A stretch of 60,566 nucleotides of DNA. Source: Actinomortierella ambigua. Taxonomy: Eukaryota; Mortierellomycota; Mortierellomycetes; Mortierellales; Mortierellaceae. The notes beneath the pieces are model-generated. The model did not search any database and had not been told where the DNA came from. It saw only the letters and a program-made list of their open reading frames with translations. The stretch covers positions 1 to 60,566 of the forward strand of contig JAAAJB010000151.1 of assembly GCA_016098155.1 (NCBI GenBank), given 5' to 3'. Numbering within the stretch: position 1 is the stretch's first letter; each line of letters opens with the position of its first letter. Positions 28,304-37,819 of this stretch are shown here, one piece after another. A program made the position numbers and the translations under genes.

Positions 28304-30786
28304 TTATACAGGGTTGAAAACGGTCCAGCCCGTGGGGTCGGCTGGGCCACTTGCGGCACCACAACGGTCGACACTTAGGTAAGGGGCATTGGAGCCATCC
28401 TCTGCGTAGTAATTACCCCACCAGGAGGGAATGTTGACAACAAGCTTGGGACTAATACCACCACCAAGGAACAAGAAGATCAACAGGCCAGTGAAAGCAG
28501 CACCGGTATCCAGAGCGGCAGCGAGAATGAACGTATATCTGTTCCACCACCCCTTGTGGTACCGAGCAATATAGTACTGGAAGATGATGCAGACAATGAG
28601 CGACATCGTGACACCCATTGAGTAGCCGTTGGGGAAGGCCCCCATGCCACCTGCGAAAATCGAAATGTTGAACAGCTGCCACTGGATATGCGGCATCTTC
28701 TTGGATAGGACCCACTGGATAGCTGGAATGACAAAGCCAATCAAAAAGCCAAGGTAGACCCAACCGTACTTGTCGTTCAGCGCAAACATCCGCGCGGGTC
28801 CCAAAGCACCATAGATGAGTCCCGAGCCCCAATAGGTTTGGACGCGCTGGCCAGTCCAGAGGCCGTTCTTGTCAGGGACATTGCCATTCAAGGCGTCGCG
28901 CTGGGAGTCAATGATGAGCAACTGTGTCGCAAAGTTGAACACACCTCCCACAATCGTACCCCAGAACTGCGCGGCAAATAGCGAACGTGGGGGGATCTTC
29001 ATGTAGTGGCCCAGCTTGAGATCCTGCAGCAGGACAGTGCACTGGTACATGGCCATGTAACCGTAGCACTTGAAGACCATGTTGGCGATCGGCTTGCCCG
29101 GAAGCATGTATCCGCAGACCAACTCGGTAATGACGTTCAGGCCTGGACCATATCCCGTCACCGCGTTCATGACACCAATCGGCAGTGTCAGGACAAAGCC
29201 CATCAAGAGTGCGATCAGCAGGCCCCACCAGGGCAACTGTAGCTTGTAGTATTCGACAGTGAATAGGGAAAGAGCGGCCATCAGGATGTAGAAGATTGCA
29301 TACCACAGCTGAGGGACTTCCGGGTAGGCCTTCATCATCTTGGTGTGGATGTCTTCCTCCTTACTGGACATGACCGAGCGCCAGGTTTTCCAGACCTTAC
29401 GACCGTGGAAGAAGGCAATGTGTGAGCAGCATCCGGCCAGGGCAATGAAGGACGTGAAGAATCCAAGAGCGTACAGCGGGGCCATGTTTGCCTTTGCACC
29501 AGAGGCCTCGTACTTGGCCTCGTCCAGGTTGTGGTCCGCGGTCTGAAACTTGCTGAAGGAGAAGTACGTTCCATTCTCGTAGAACAGCTTGGAGGTCAAA
29601 GGGCGGTTCATTGTGCGGGTGCCCAAAACGTTGTTCATCCAAAAGATGGGCAGGATGATCCAGTAGTTGAAGATCATGCCGATCAGCGAGTTGATCTGGG
29701 CATAGAATGGGAAATAAAGAGTGGCTCCGCCGATAGTAGACCAGTCGAAAGTAAGGGAAAGGACACCGCCGCCGCTGACGGAGGAGAAAATAGCCCAAAA
29801 ATTTCGGTTGAATGGCTGAATCCAGCAGCCCCAGTCAAAGTACATGAGCAACGGGAAGAGCCACTGAGGCAGTAGCTGATAACAGAAGGTCACCACGCAG
29901 ACGACCCAGAAGAACTTCATGCGCGTCCAGCCAAAGACCAGGCGAATGTCCTTGAACTCGGTGGTGTTGTGCATGGTGTTGTAAAAGACCACCTGGACGA
30001 GGTTGCCCCACCATACCATCTCCGCTGGGTACACAATGTACTTGCGCATGAGACCAGCCATGCCATAGCCGACGCACTGCGTGGTGAAGATCAGGAGCAG
30101 CGAGCCGATGGCATTGATGCGGTACTCCAAGAACAGATCTGTGGCGGCCAAGATGTCAACAGCGTAGGCAGCCGAGGCACCAGTATTGACGGCAATACCG
30201 ATGGTGGAGTGCTCCTTGATGTTGAAGGGGCCAGGATTAAGCGAGAAATCATAGCCGAACAATGAGACTTTAGTCTTGGGCAGGAGGCGGGCCATAGCCT
30301 TGCCCAAAGAGTAGGTGACCAGGTTGACGAAGAAGATGGAGTAGGTGGCGGAGGTAGAGCGGAAAAAATTGTACTGGGTGATCACAGCTCCGAGGGCAGT
30401 AAAGATGAAGGAGAGAACCCAGAAGCGAAAGGTGATGATAGGCAGAGTAGGGTCGTCCGTAATTGGGACAGCTATAGCCAAAGCATTGCCGGTTTTAAAT
30501 TGCAAGAAATAAAAGGGGAGAGACAAACACGCACATGAGATCAGTACCTAATCGTTGCCCTGGTACATTAGGATACAAGATGGAAAGGTACTTGTCAGGA
30601 GAGGGGGGGGGTATCACGCGGAGGAACAGGGTGTGATGTAAGGCGCCTACCCATGCGAACGGCCTCGACAGGCGAGTTCTCTGGCTCCTCGTCCAGCGAA
30701 ATGGAGCCCTTCTCAGCATCAAAATCCTTGGTTGTCTTCTCCGGGGCGTACCCCTCCGTTCGTGATGACAGCTCGATGCCAGCCAT
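28304..30786 (-). CDS. Oligopeptide transporter, OPT family (paralogue C)
   Basis: Two exons, 30786-30651 and 30471-28304, with a 179-nt intron; 767 aa. The intron position and phase are shared with A and B (NSPVEAVRMG / AVPITDDPTLPIITFR). It has all core OPT blocks: NPGPFNIKEHSTIGIAVNTGASAAY, YGMAGLMRKYIVYPAEMVWWGNLVQ, GHYMKIPPRSLFAAQFWG and GSGLIYGALGPARMF. The predicted function is proton-coupled peptide import. Three head-to-tail copies with a common gene structure point to tandem duplication after the intron was gained. The upstream region is a long purine-rich tract (about 30887-30990). Confidence 0.93.
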
Positions 30787-33007
30787 GGTAGGCTACAGTG
30801 CAGGTGAAGGCTGCGATAAGATAAGAGGGAGTTGTGTAGAGATGGAGGAGAAGGTATCTAGAATGAGGTGGGCCAATAGAAGAAAAGAGAGGTGAGAAAG
30901 AGGAAGAAAAAGAGGAGAAAGAAAAAGAAAAAGATGGGGAGGAGGAAGGAGGAAGGAGAAGAGGAGGAGGGAAAAGAAAATAAAGAGGAAGCAATGAACA
31001 AGCGGTATTTGGCAATGAACAAGGAGAAAGAAAGACAAAAGACAAAACGGTGCCGAGTCGAACGAGTATTTATCATTCAAAAAAAAAAAAGACGGAGAGC
31101 TTGACAAGGAGGTACTGGTTGGTGAAGTGCTATTGCAGGGGGGAAAGGGGAAGGAGACTGACACTGAGGAATCACCTCTTCCCTTCTTTTACGCATTGTC
31201 GCCTGCCCCTCTCATCCACTCCCACTCATGGCATGCATAAGTAAGGGTGTGGTTTCCCTACCAGCGTTGCGCTCCAAGATGGTCCTCCTCCTGCGCCAAT
31301 CTAGTCGCTGTGTTTTTCGGCGAGGCACTCTTGCGAGCATTTACTTGGATGGCGTTCGCCCTCTTGCCAGGTGCAGGCCTTATACTGCATCCCCTTTTCT
31401 ATTTTCTGCACCACCAACTGTGACAGTCTTGCTGGCTGTAGATTCACTAGTAAAAAAAAAACAGCCTTCGTCGTTGGTGGCACACGCATTGACTAGTTGG
31501 CTAATCAATCACCTGTAGTCTCATGGCTACTTGCATAGTAAAAACAACGGAGTAGGCGCAATGTTATGGACGCCAAGTGAGTGCCTATAGGAAATGGTAA
31601 CCAAGGGTCCCTCAGCCTCGTTCATTGGGAGCTTCATGTTTATCTGTCTTCCAAAGATGTACTGTATGCTATGTGAGGTGGCAATCTGAATAGTGATTAT
31701 GGATACATACTCCTATGGCTCGACTTGAAGCATGTACTTTTTTTACAATCTCGACGGTTGCATCCAAGACTCAGAGACTGATCTCCTCTCTGCCCAGCAT
31801 CTTCAAGTACTTGTAGTATCTTCAGTCCAGCCGGACCCAATGTCACTTGAGAGGAAAACTCTATTCTGTTTACGATGTCCATTTGGACTTTGCTGTGTTT
31901 CCATTGTTGTCTTGTAAAAGACGTTTTTCTTGTAGTGGTGTGTACAAGCTAAACCTTATTCAAGGTAGTTGATGTTTCAAGGCACCATCGTCATGTTTCC
32001 TGGCTCTCAGTAGGGGGGGGGGCTGAGGCGATCGGCGGTTTTCTTTCTTGATCTATTGAACAACTGTCACCGGCAGCTGAGGAGGAGAAGGGGGAAGGGG
32101 AGGAATAGGAGAGATCAGAACTCTTTCTTCCTCTTTAACATCTGGAGGCGAGAGGAGGTGTGTTGGGGGGGGGGAGGGAGGGAGCAGAAAAAACAAGCAG
32201 CACAATACAAAAACAAAGTGAACCTTCTTAGCCAGAGTACAACGTACAATACTAAACCAGAAGCGAGTAAGGGCTCAAATACTTAACCACACAATTCGAA
32301 TAGGGGATGGTGCAACCTCTTTAATTTGTGGGAATTCTGAACGAAGATGATTGGTGAGTGGGGGCTTGTCAAATCGAGACAACAGACCTTGGCCGGCCTA
32401 CAATTGAGCTCCAGATGGTTGCACACAATGCACAATGGTAACACGAAACACTTGAAAAGGGAAAAGAAAAACAAGTGGTAACAGGTGCTGCTCGGAAAAC
32501 TAGTAGTGCTGCTCATCCATTGACGTTGCGTGTACGGCCCGTACATTGTAGCGGAACAGGGGGTCGAGCCCCGAAAGACATTCGGAACTCACAAACACAC
32601 ACACACGTATCCGCGCACACAAAAACATGGTACGGGAATCCAAGCGAAGGTCGGAAGCGTTGCCGCCGGTTAATTGATATTTGAATCTTTGGTTCAACTC
32701 ACGTGTTAGTGTTTTTAGAATACCCTCTCTCTCCTCTAGATCCTGACCGGATGGTCTCGACCATGGGAACAGACAGGCAGTGAAATCAACATCACGCACA
32801 GCCCTGGGAAAAAAAAAGTGCAAACAGCAGTAGAGTTCACAAACTGGACAGAGGGGAGGGGGCAGACCTCGGAGGCACATCCGAGAATATCAGAGGCGTT
32901 GGCCTATCAGGGCATTACTTCCTTCTCACACCAGTGAGAGTATCATCTTGCCCCTTTATCCTTCATTTTCAGCGTTACACATCCTCTCTGGTCCAGAAGT
33001 CCCAAGA
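30787..33007. other. Gene-poor stretch upstream of OPT-C
   Basis: About 2.2 kb with no confidently supported gene. It contains a purine-rich tract (30887-30990) that is probably part of the OPT-C promoter, several G- and A-runs, and a TG/CA-type run near 32590-32620. On the minus strand, 32703-32814 looks like an isolated exon: a TTTTTTTTTCCCAG acceptor, an open frame encoding RDVDFTACLFPWSRP, and a GTGAGT donor. No complete gene could be assembled around it. Confidence 0.45.
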
Positions 33008-33178
33008 ATGTCCATATTCCATCACTACCATCACGAGTTCTGTGAAATATGGCTCGCAGTGGGAGCCATTTGGGGTATGTCGATACTTTTCTATGCGCCA
33101 AGGCCATCTCCGAGGTGGTTCCTGTGTATGTGCTGCAGAGTCATTCTGAATAGCAAAGAGCAACAATATCGTGTTTGA
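33008..33178 (+). CDS. Possible 56-aa single-pass membrane micropeptide
   Basis: The ATG has A at -3 and sits 10 nt after a sequence resembling a splice acceptor (CTGGTCCAG). A TGA at 33176 is followed within 8 nt by AATAAA (33184-33189). The product starts MSIFHHYHHEFCEIW and has one hydrophobic span (WLAVGAIWGMSILFY), then a basic, Cys-containing tail. I do not recognise it. An embedded GTATGT at 33075 could be a splice donor that would change the C-terminus. Support is limited to context, size and the nearby poly(A) signal. Confidence 0.3.
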   Translation: MSIFHHYHHEFCEIWLAVGAIWGMSILFYAPRPSPRWFLCMCCRVILNSKEQQYRV

Positions 33179-33183
33179 TCACG

Positions 33184-33189
33184 AATAAA
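33184..33189 (+). terminator. Poly(A) signal AATAAA
   Basis: Canonical hexamer directly after the stop of the putative 56-aa ORF. Confidence 0.35.
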
Positions 33190-34126
33190 CCGGGTGTCTC
33201 GCGTGCTGTTCTGTACATGACGTCCCAGTGGGAAAGGAGACCAAACAGACAGGCTCAGAAGATACAAACGTTCCTAGTTTTCTTTCTATCTCTCATGACG
33301 TACCAACTAGCAAGACTACCTCTTCTGATTGCGTGATTGGACTTGCAGGTAGCAGCTGGACATACACAGGTTAGCTTTGTTGGGCTAACGCCTTTCTCCA
33401 ATAGATGTCCTGTGTACAACGACTCGGACATTCTTTCCGAGTTGATTCAGGACCAACTTTCATTGAAAACGAGACGTCATTTGTCCCAAGCCTCGCTCCT
33501 TCCCTCCTCTCTCTCTCTTTGTGTTTGACCAGTCAACATTTGGTTATTCCCCCTGAAAAAAAAAATGTCCCTGGATGATACTTTTTTTTTCTGTTTGCTT
33601 GCTTGTACTCTTTCAAAGACGACCGCTCATTGGCCGAGGCCAGAGCTTTTTCTCTCTCCTTCCTCCTCCCCCTTCCCCTCACTCTCAACCGCATCCGTCG
33701 AAACTCATTCTGTTTGTGCCACACGTACGCTCGTGTTGTATATCCTATCCTATCTATGACACGCGAGTCCAACGTGTTCAATCCCCAACCTCTCCACTTT
33801 GTGGTACTTGTCCGTTCACGGAAAATGTAGTGTTTCGAAGCATATCTGTGGGGGCCTGCAAATTCGATTTCTAGGCTTGAGCCTCTACCGCTTCTTTTAT
33901 TTCAAGCAGGTCCATGAAAAGAAACATGTTTTCATTTAAAGAAAGAGGGTAGGGCGCAAAAGGGCCAATTATTTTTCTACAGAAAAGAGATCACCAGAGA
34001 GGATGAGGAGACCGTCTAACACCACCCTTCCCTTTGAGGAAAAAACCGTGAGGGTCGAGAGAAGGATAGGAAGGAAAAAAAAAAAAAAGAGGGGAAGAGG
34101 GAGGAGGCACGGACTGGACGGACGTT
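33190..34126. other. Intergenic, simple-sequence rich
   Basis: About 0.9 kb with pyrimidine tracts (33640-33690) and A-runs (33554-33563 and 34076-34088). No supportable gene was found. It includes the 3' side of the first Cys-rich ORF. Confidence 0.45.
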
Positions 34127-34384
34127 TCACTTCCAGTGAGGACAGCATTTTATGCCACTGCCACAAGAGGTGCACACAAACTCACAGGGTTGCTTGCAGC
34201 TCTTGCACAGGCCATCGCCTACATCACCGCTCGGAACAAAGTTGGGTGCTGGGATAACCGGACGGACGCCATTCGGATTGGAGGCGCTAGCCTCGGCCAC
34301 ATACGACATGAGCGTCTGCTCAGACGGGCGCGGGGGCTGTGTTGGACGGTCCGTTGGTTCTTTTGGGGCTGGCATTGAGGGCAT
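34127..34384 (-). CDS. Small Cys-rich protein 1 (85 aa)
   Basis: Intronless ORF. Residues 1-55 are Pro/Ser-rich and probably disordered. The C-terminal 30 residues carry GLCKSCKQPCEFVCTSCG followed by SGIKCCPHWK. The Cys spacing C-x2-C-x7-C-x2-C-x5-C-C-x-H is identical to that of the two small ORFs just upstream on the same strand (35103 and 36226), suggesting a zinc-binding knuckle. No signal peptide or membrane span is seen. MPAP, three codons in, is an alternative start. Function unknown. The loose likeness to treble-clef/HIT-type fingers, or to the C-terminal finger of piggyBac transposases, is only a spacing resemblance. Confidence 0.6.
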   Translation of the reverse strand: MPSMPAPKEPTDRPTQPPRPSEQTLMSYVAEASASNPNGVRPVIPAPNFVPSGDVGDGLCKSCKQPCEFVCTSCGSGIKCCPHWK

Positions 34385-35102
34385 TCAAACTTCAAAAGAC
34401 AAGTTTGGGGAAGCTAGAGAAGGTATTGGAAGACCGAAGGAGATGTGAAAAGGACGTCTCTCTTTAATAGGAGTTCCGGGCAAATGGATGAGAAGATAAG
34501 AAGGAGAAGGAGGTAATAATCGAAATTACTCAGGATGGTGGTGGTATAAGTAGGTTTTTGGTGGTTGCCACAATAGCTAGAGTCTGCGGTATCGAGTACC
34601 ACGATCGTTTATCCTCACCTGAGTGGGCTAATAATGGTGAAAGGCTTTCATTGCTGGGGTCAGTCAAAGGAGGCGGTGTGGTGAACACCCAGGAGAAATA
34701 ATGTAATGAATTTCCTCCGCGCCCGCCAACAGCCACAGAGTCGACTGCCACGACGTATAGCCATCAACAAAATGTAGATTGTAGTAAAGCTTTCAAAGAC
34801 TATGTAGCGGCCAACAACTGAGTGTGGCACAACTGAATGGATTTATCCCAATCACTCTTTTTTTATATTGTGCTGCACGAAGCTGTATCGATTTACCTCC
34901 GCAATTTTGAAGACACACGAATCAAATTGCCCTGTGATATGCTTCCACAAGGGTTGATAGCCTTCCAGTATTTATTCAGCAGAGGCTACAGGGCCTGCAT
35001 GTGGGCGATTTTAGAAATTCAACCATTAACCCACGCGAGAATGGTGAAGGATGTGAGCAGGGATGTCAAATGTGAGGCTACAGGATGAGGAAGAGGAAGC
35101 AA
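34385..35102. other. Spacer between Cys-rich ORFs 1 and 2
   Basis: 718 bp, presumed promoter of ORF 1 and 3' region of ORF 2. No TATAAAA on minus and no other gene supported. Confidence 0.4.
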
Positions 35103-35363
35103 TCACACCTTGCCAGACTTTTTCTTGTCGTGCTCTTTAGGCTTGCTCTGAGACGCGGCATGGGGCTTCATGTCTTGCGGGTGCTGGGGGCAGCAACATT
35201 CCCCGCCAAGCTTACAACGCTTGCACAGGTAGAAAACACTTCTCTTGCACTTGGCGCAGACAGCTCCATTCTTGACCCACTCAAAGTCTTTTGGAACAGA
35301 CCTTGGGATGGATGCGGAAGACGAAGAGGATGATCTAAAAATGGAGTTGAGAGGGTTGGGCAT
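35103..35363 (-). CDS. Small Cys-rich protein 2 (86 aa)
   Basis: Intronless, starting at MPNPLNSIF. This Met was chosen over an upstream in-frame one at 35414 because it follows the TATA box by about 90 bp. A Ser-run comes first, then VPKDFEWVKNGAV and the Cys module CAKCKRSVFYLCKRCKLGG, continuing ECCCPQH, then a Lys-rich tail (KPKEHDKKKSGKV). The pattern is C-x2-C-x7-C-x2-C-x5-C-C, with an extra Cys and a His three to four residues on. It shares CKRS and an aromatic residue before the third Cys with protein 3, so the two are probably paralogues. Probably a soluble zinc-binding protein of unknown function. Confidence 0.6.
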   Translation of the reverse strand: MPNPLNSIFRSSSSSSASIPRSVPKDFEWVKNGAVCAKCKRSVFYLCKRCKLGGECCCPQHPQDMKPHAASQSKPKEHDKKKSGKV

Positions 35364-35451
35364 CGTTTCTTGAGGTAATAGACTGTGGTGTAAAGGATGG
35401 GTGTAAAGGAACAAAGGCTGCAGTCGGAATATATCAATTTTTCCTGCATCA

Positions 35452-35458
35452 TTTTATA
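35452..35458 (-). promoter_or_regulatory. TATA box of Cys-rich ORF 2
   Basis: TATAAAA on minus, about 90 bp upstream of the 86-aa ORF; supports that ORF being transcribed. Confidence 0.5.
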
Positions 35459-36225
35459 TTGATGTAAATCCCCGAGATGCCACACCATGTGTGGGTAGTT
35501 GCTGTGGATATTGGCCACATTTGGGCACCAAATCCACACTGCTTTTAGTGGGGAGTGCCACAGAAGCAAGAATGTGTGTGGTATGGCTTACTGTGTCAAA
35601 GAAACCAAAGAGCAAGAAGAGCACTAGTCTTTGAGGAATGCGGGCTGTTACATAGACAGAGTTCTTTGAAGAAAGGTGGACTTTACTGAAAGAGAAATCT
35701 TTGCCATGTCGTGCTGTTTGTCACACAAAAGTACAGCCTATCTTGTTGTTTCATACAGTGGGCGATGGGGGCGGTGGGTCCAGCTGCTCTGTACAACTGG
35801 GGGCATCCTTTTACCAACTGGTTCCAAGGCAGTCAATGCCTTCGGGAGAGGCAAGAGGAGAAGCAATAAGAAGGGAGTCTGAGAGCAATACTCTGGAACG
35901 ACTTCATCCTCTCTCCCTTCACTCTCTCTTACTCTCTTTTTCGTTCGCTCAACAACACAGTTGCATTTCATAAACACATAATATGTGGATATCCCATACA
36001 GAGTTTTTTTTATTGTGAAGTACGAGTAACTGGTGTTTGGGGGGGGGGTGAGATGCACAAAAGTAAGCATGTGCAGCAGGAATGCCAGCTATGGTAAGAG
36101 AATGGATGGGAGGTGTCGCAAACAAAAGGGCCTGAGCGGGCTAAAAATTCAGAGCGACGGAAACAAAACAGGACAAAGAGGCCTTGATCCAGAGGTTGAA
36201 TAGTACCACAACATGGAAGTTGGTC
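35459..36225. other. Spacer between Cys-rich ORFs 2 and 3
   Basis: About 0.77 kb. It holds pyrimidine stretches (35905-35945) and a G-run near 36040. No supportable gene. Confidence 0.4.
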
Positions 36226-36390
36226 CTATCTGTGCTCGCAGCAGTTGATGCAATACTTGCACTTGTCGCACTGGTACATCGTCGATCGTTTGCACTTTTG
36301 GCACTTGAATTCCTTTGGTTGGTATTCAAACCATGGCTTGGAAGCGGTGACAACAGGGTTTCCGGGAGTTGGTTTGGTGTTGTCAGGCAT
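36226..36390 (-). CDS. Small Cys-rich protein 3 (54 aa)
   Basis: Intronless ORF, ATG at 36390 and TAG at 36226-36228. The N-terminus MPDNTKPTPGNPVV is Pro/Thr-rich; an aromatic segment (KPWFEYQPKEF) leads into KCQKCKRSTMYQCDKCKYC and then INCCEHR at the very end. Spacing is C-x2-C-x7-C-x2-C-x5-C-C-x-H, exactly as in proteins 1 and 2, with 8 Cys in 26 residues. It is too small for standard gene finders and may be missed by automatic annotation. A TATAAAA lies about 125 bp upstream. Probable zinc-binding mini-protein; function unknown. Confidence 0.6.
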   Translation of the reverse strand: MPDNTKPTPGNPVVTASKPWFEYQPKEFKCQKCKRSTMYQCDKCKYCINCCEHR

Positions 36391-36514
36391 GGTGGGATGG
36401 GGTAGGAGGTTGCTGGCAAAAATGTAGTTGTGGAGACAGAGGAGAATAAGACGTGCAAAAGGACGATAACTTGGGAATGTAAAGAGAAGGTTGTCAAGGT
36501 GGCCAACTCCCCCA

Positions 36515-36521
36515 TTTTATA
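36515..36521 (-). promoter_or_regulatory. TATA box of Cys-rich ORF 3
   Basis: TATAAAA on minus followed by a G-run, about 125 bp upstream of the 54-aa ORF. Confidence 0.5.
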
Positions 36522-36979
36522 CTAGGATCATCACGCCCTCCTTTCGACGATGCTATTGTTCACTGTCGCAAGGATGAGGGCTCAACTGTGGACATTCAGG
36601 AAATTAAAAGTGGCAACAAACAACACACATCAATTGTTACAGTCCTTCCCATGTTCTGCAGTGAGCTGGGGCCACAATAACTGAGGCTATATAGTGCCAC
36701 AGTGGGTATCTAAGAGAAGCCCCCTTCCTCTCCAAGACTGCAGCCGAATACAGCCTATTGGCAGCGATCACAGTGTGGCTAAGCTAGCCACTCTCCTACG
36801 CAATGCAAATGTGGCACGAATTGTGGAATCTCTTTTATTCCTTTTTCTTTGAGAGGTACATTTCACAAAGCGAGGGTATGGGTGACACGATGGATAAAGG
36901 AAGCTAAAATGAAAAAAAAACAGGGGTTGAAGACTACTAAGGGATGTATCTTCTCGCAATCAAAGAACCTCATCTCCGT
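36522..36979. other. Spacer upstream of Cys-rich ORF 3
   Basis: About 460 bp with no gene recognised. Confidence 0.4.
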
Positions 36980-37318
36980 TCAATACTGAAGGGAAGGGGG
37001 TCGGGTATCTTTGGTCTCGTCATCTGAGGCTGTTGAGTCGAATATCTCCACCATGTGGGCGCCGACGGTGCATGAGGTATGGACGCCGTCGCGGTACATT
37101 GTGACGCTGCAGGAGAAATTGGAGACTGTCCCGCCGCGGTAGAACGGGCATTGCCTTTCGTCTAGGACGAATTTGCGAGTACGAACAGGCTCGCTGGTAG
37201 GCGGTAGAATGACTAACCCGGGCTGGTTGCAGTCATTGCAAAAGGTGCTGCTATTACGCATTGCGAGAGTTGTTGGTGAGCGCTCAGCGTTGTCTACAGG
37301 GTTGTCGGATGCTGTCAT
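36980..37318 (-). CDS. Hypothetical 112-aa Cys-containing protein
   Basis: Intronless ORF, same strand and spacing as the three Cys-rich ORFs. It has an early CxxC (FCNDCNQPGLVILPP), then LDERQCPFYRGG, NFSCSVTMYRDG and HTSCTVGAHMVEIFDS, and an acidic tail. The alternating hydrophobic pattern suggests a small beta-rich fold held by two Cys pairs or one zinc. The C-x2-C-x7-C spacing of its neighbours is absent, so kinship is not shown. I do not recognise it. Composition is not low-complexity, which supports real coding. Confidence 0.45.
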   Translation of the reverse strand: MTASDNPVDNAERSPTTLAMRNSSTFCNDCNQPGLVILPPTSEPVRTRKFVLDERQCPFYRGGTVSNFSCSVTMYRDGVHTSCTVGAHMVEIFDSTASDDETKDTRPPSLQY

Positions 37319-37819
37319 CTGTCAAATCAAGGACGATGGTGGAGGAGAATGGGTGCGATAGTTGTTGAAGAGAGAGCGCCTAGGAGAGCAAAGATCCGCG
37401 GACTTGATAAACGAACGTAGGATCCACACTAGAATTGCCACACTTTTTTTTTTGTGATGTGTATACAAAGAGGTATGTGATATTTCTGGCGAACAAGAAC
37501 TATGTCTACCAGGCAGAGGATGAAGCGAGCAATCCTAGTCATTCCTCGGTGCAATTAGTGCGTGGCTCGAGAGACGTTCCTTCGGTCTCCACAGGCGGAG
37601 ATGTGGTCATCCTTGAAGAGAGACATTATCGAGGAGCTCTTGGTTGTTGCACTCGACCTTGGACCTGTGGTGTTGTGAGGGAGGGAGGGGGGCCACAGTT
37701 TCGGCGCGATGTGCACGATCTCCGCGCCCCAGACCCTTAAGTGAACAAGCCACACCAGCTGCAGTGATCATGACATGTGGGTGCATGAGGTGATTAAAAT
37801 CCTCATCAAACCACAGACC
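37319..37819. promoter_or_regulatory. Divergent region upstream of SNRNP40
   Basis: 500 bp between the 112-aa minus ORF and the plus-strand SNRNP40 start. It should contain both promoters. No TATAAA was seen, and the short ORFs here lack support. Confidence 0.45.
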
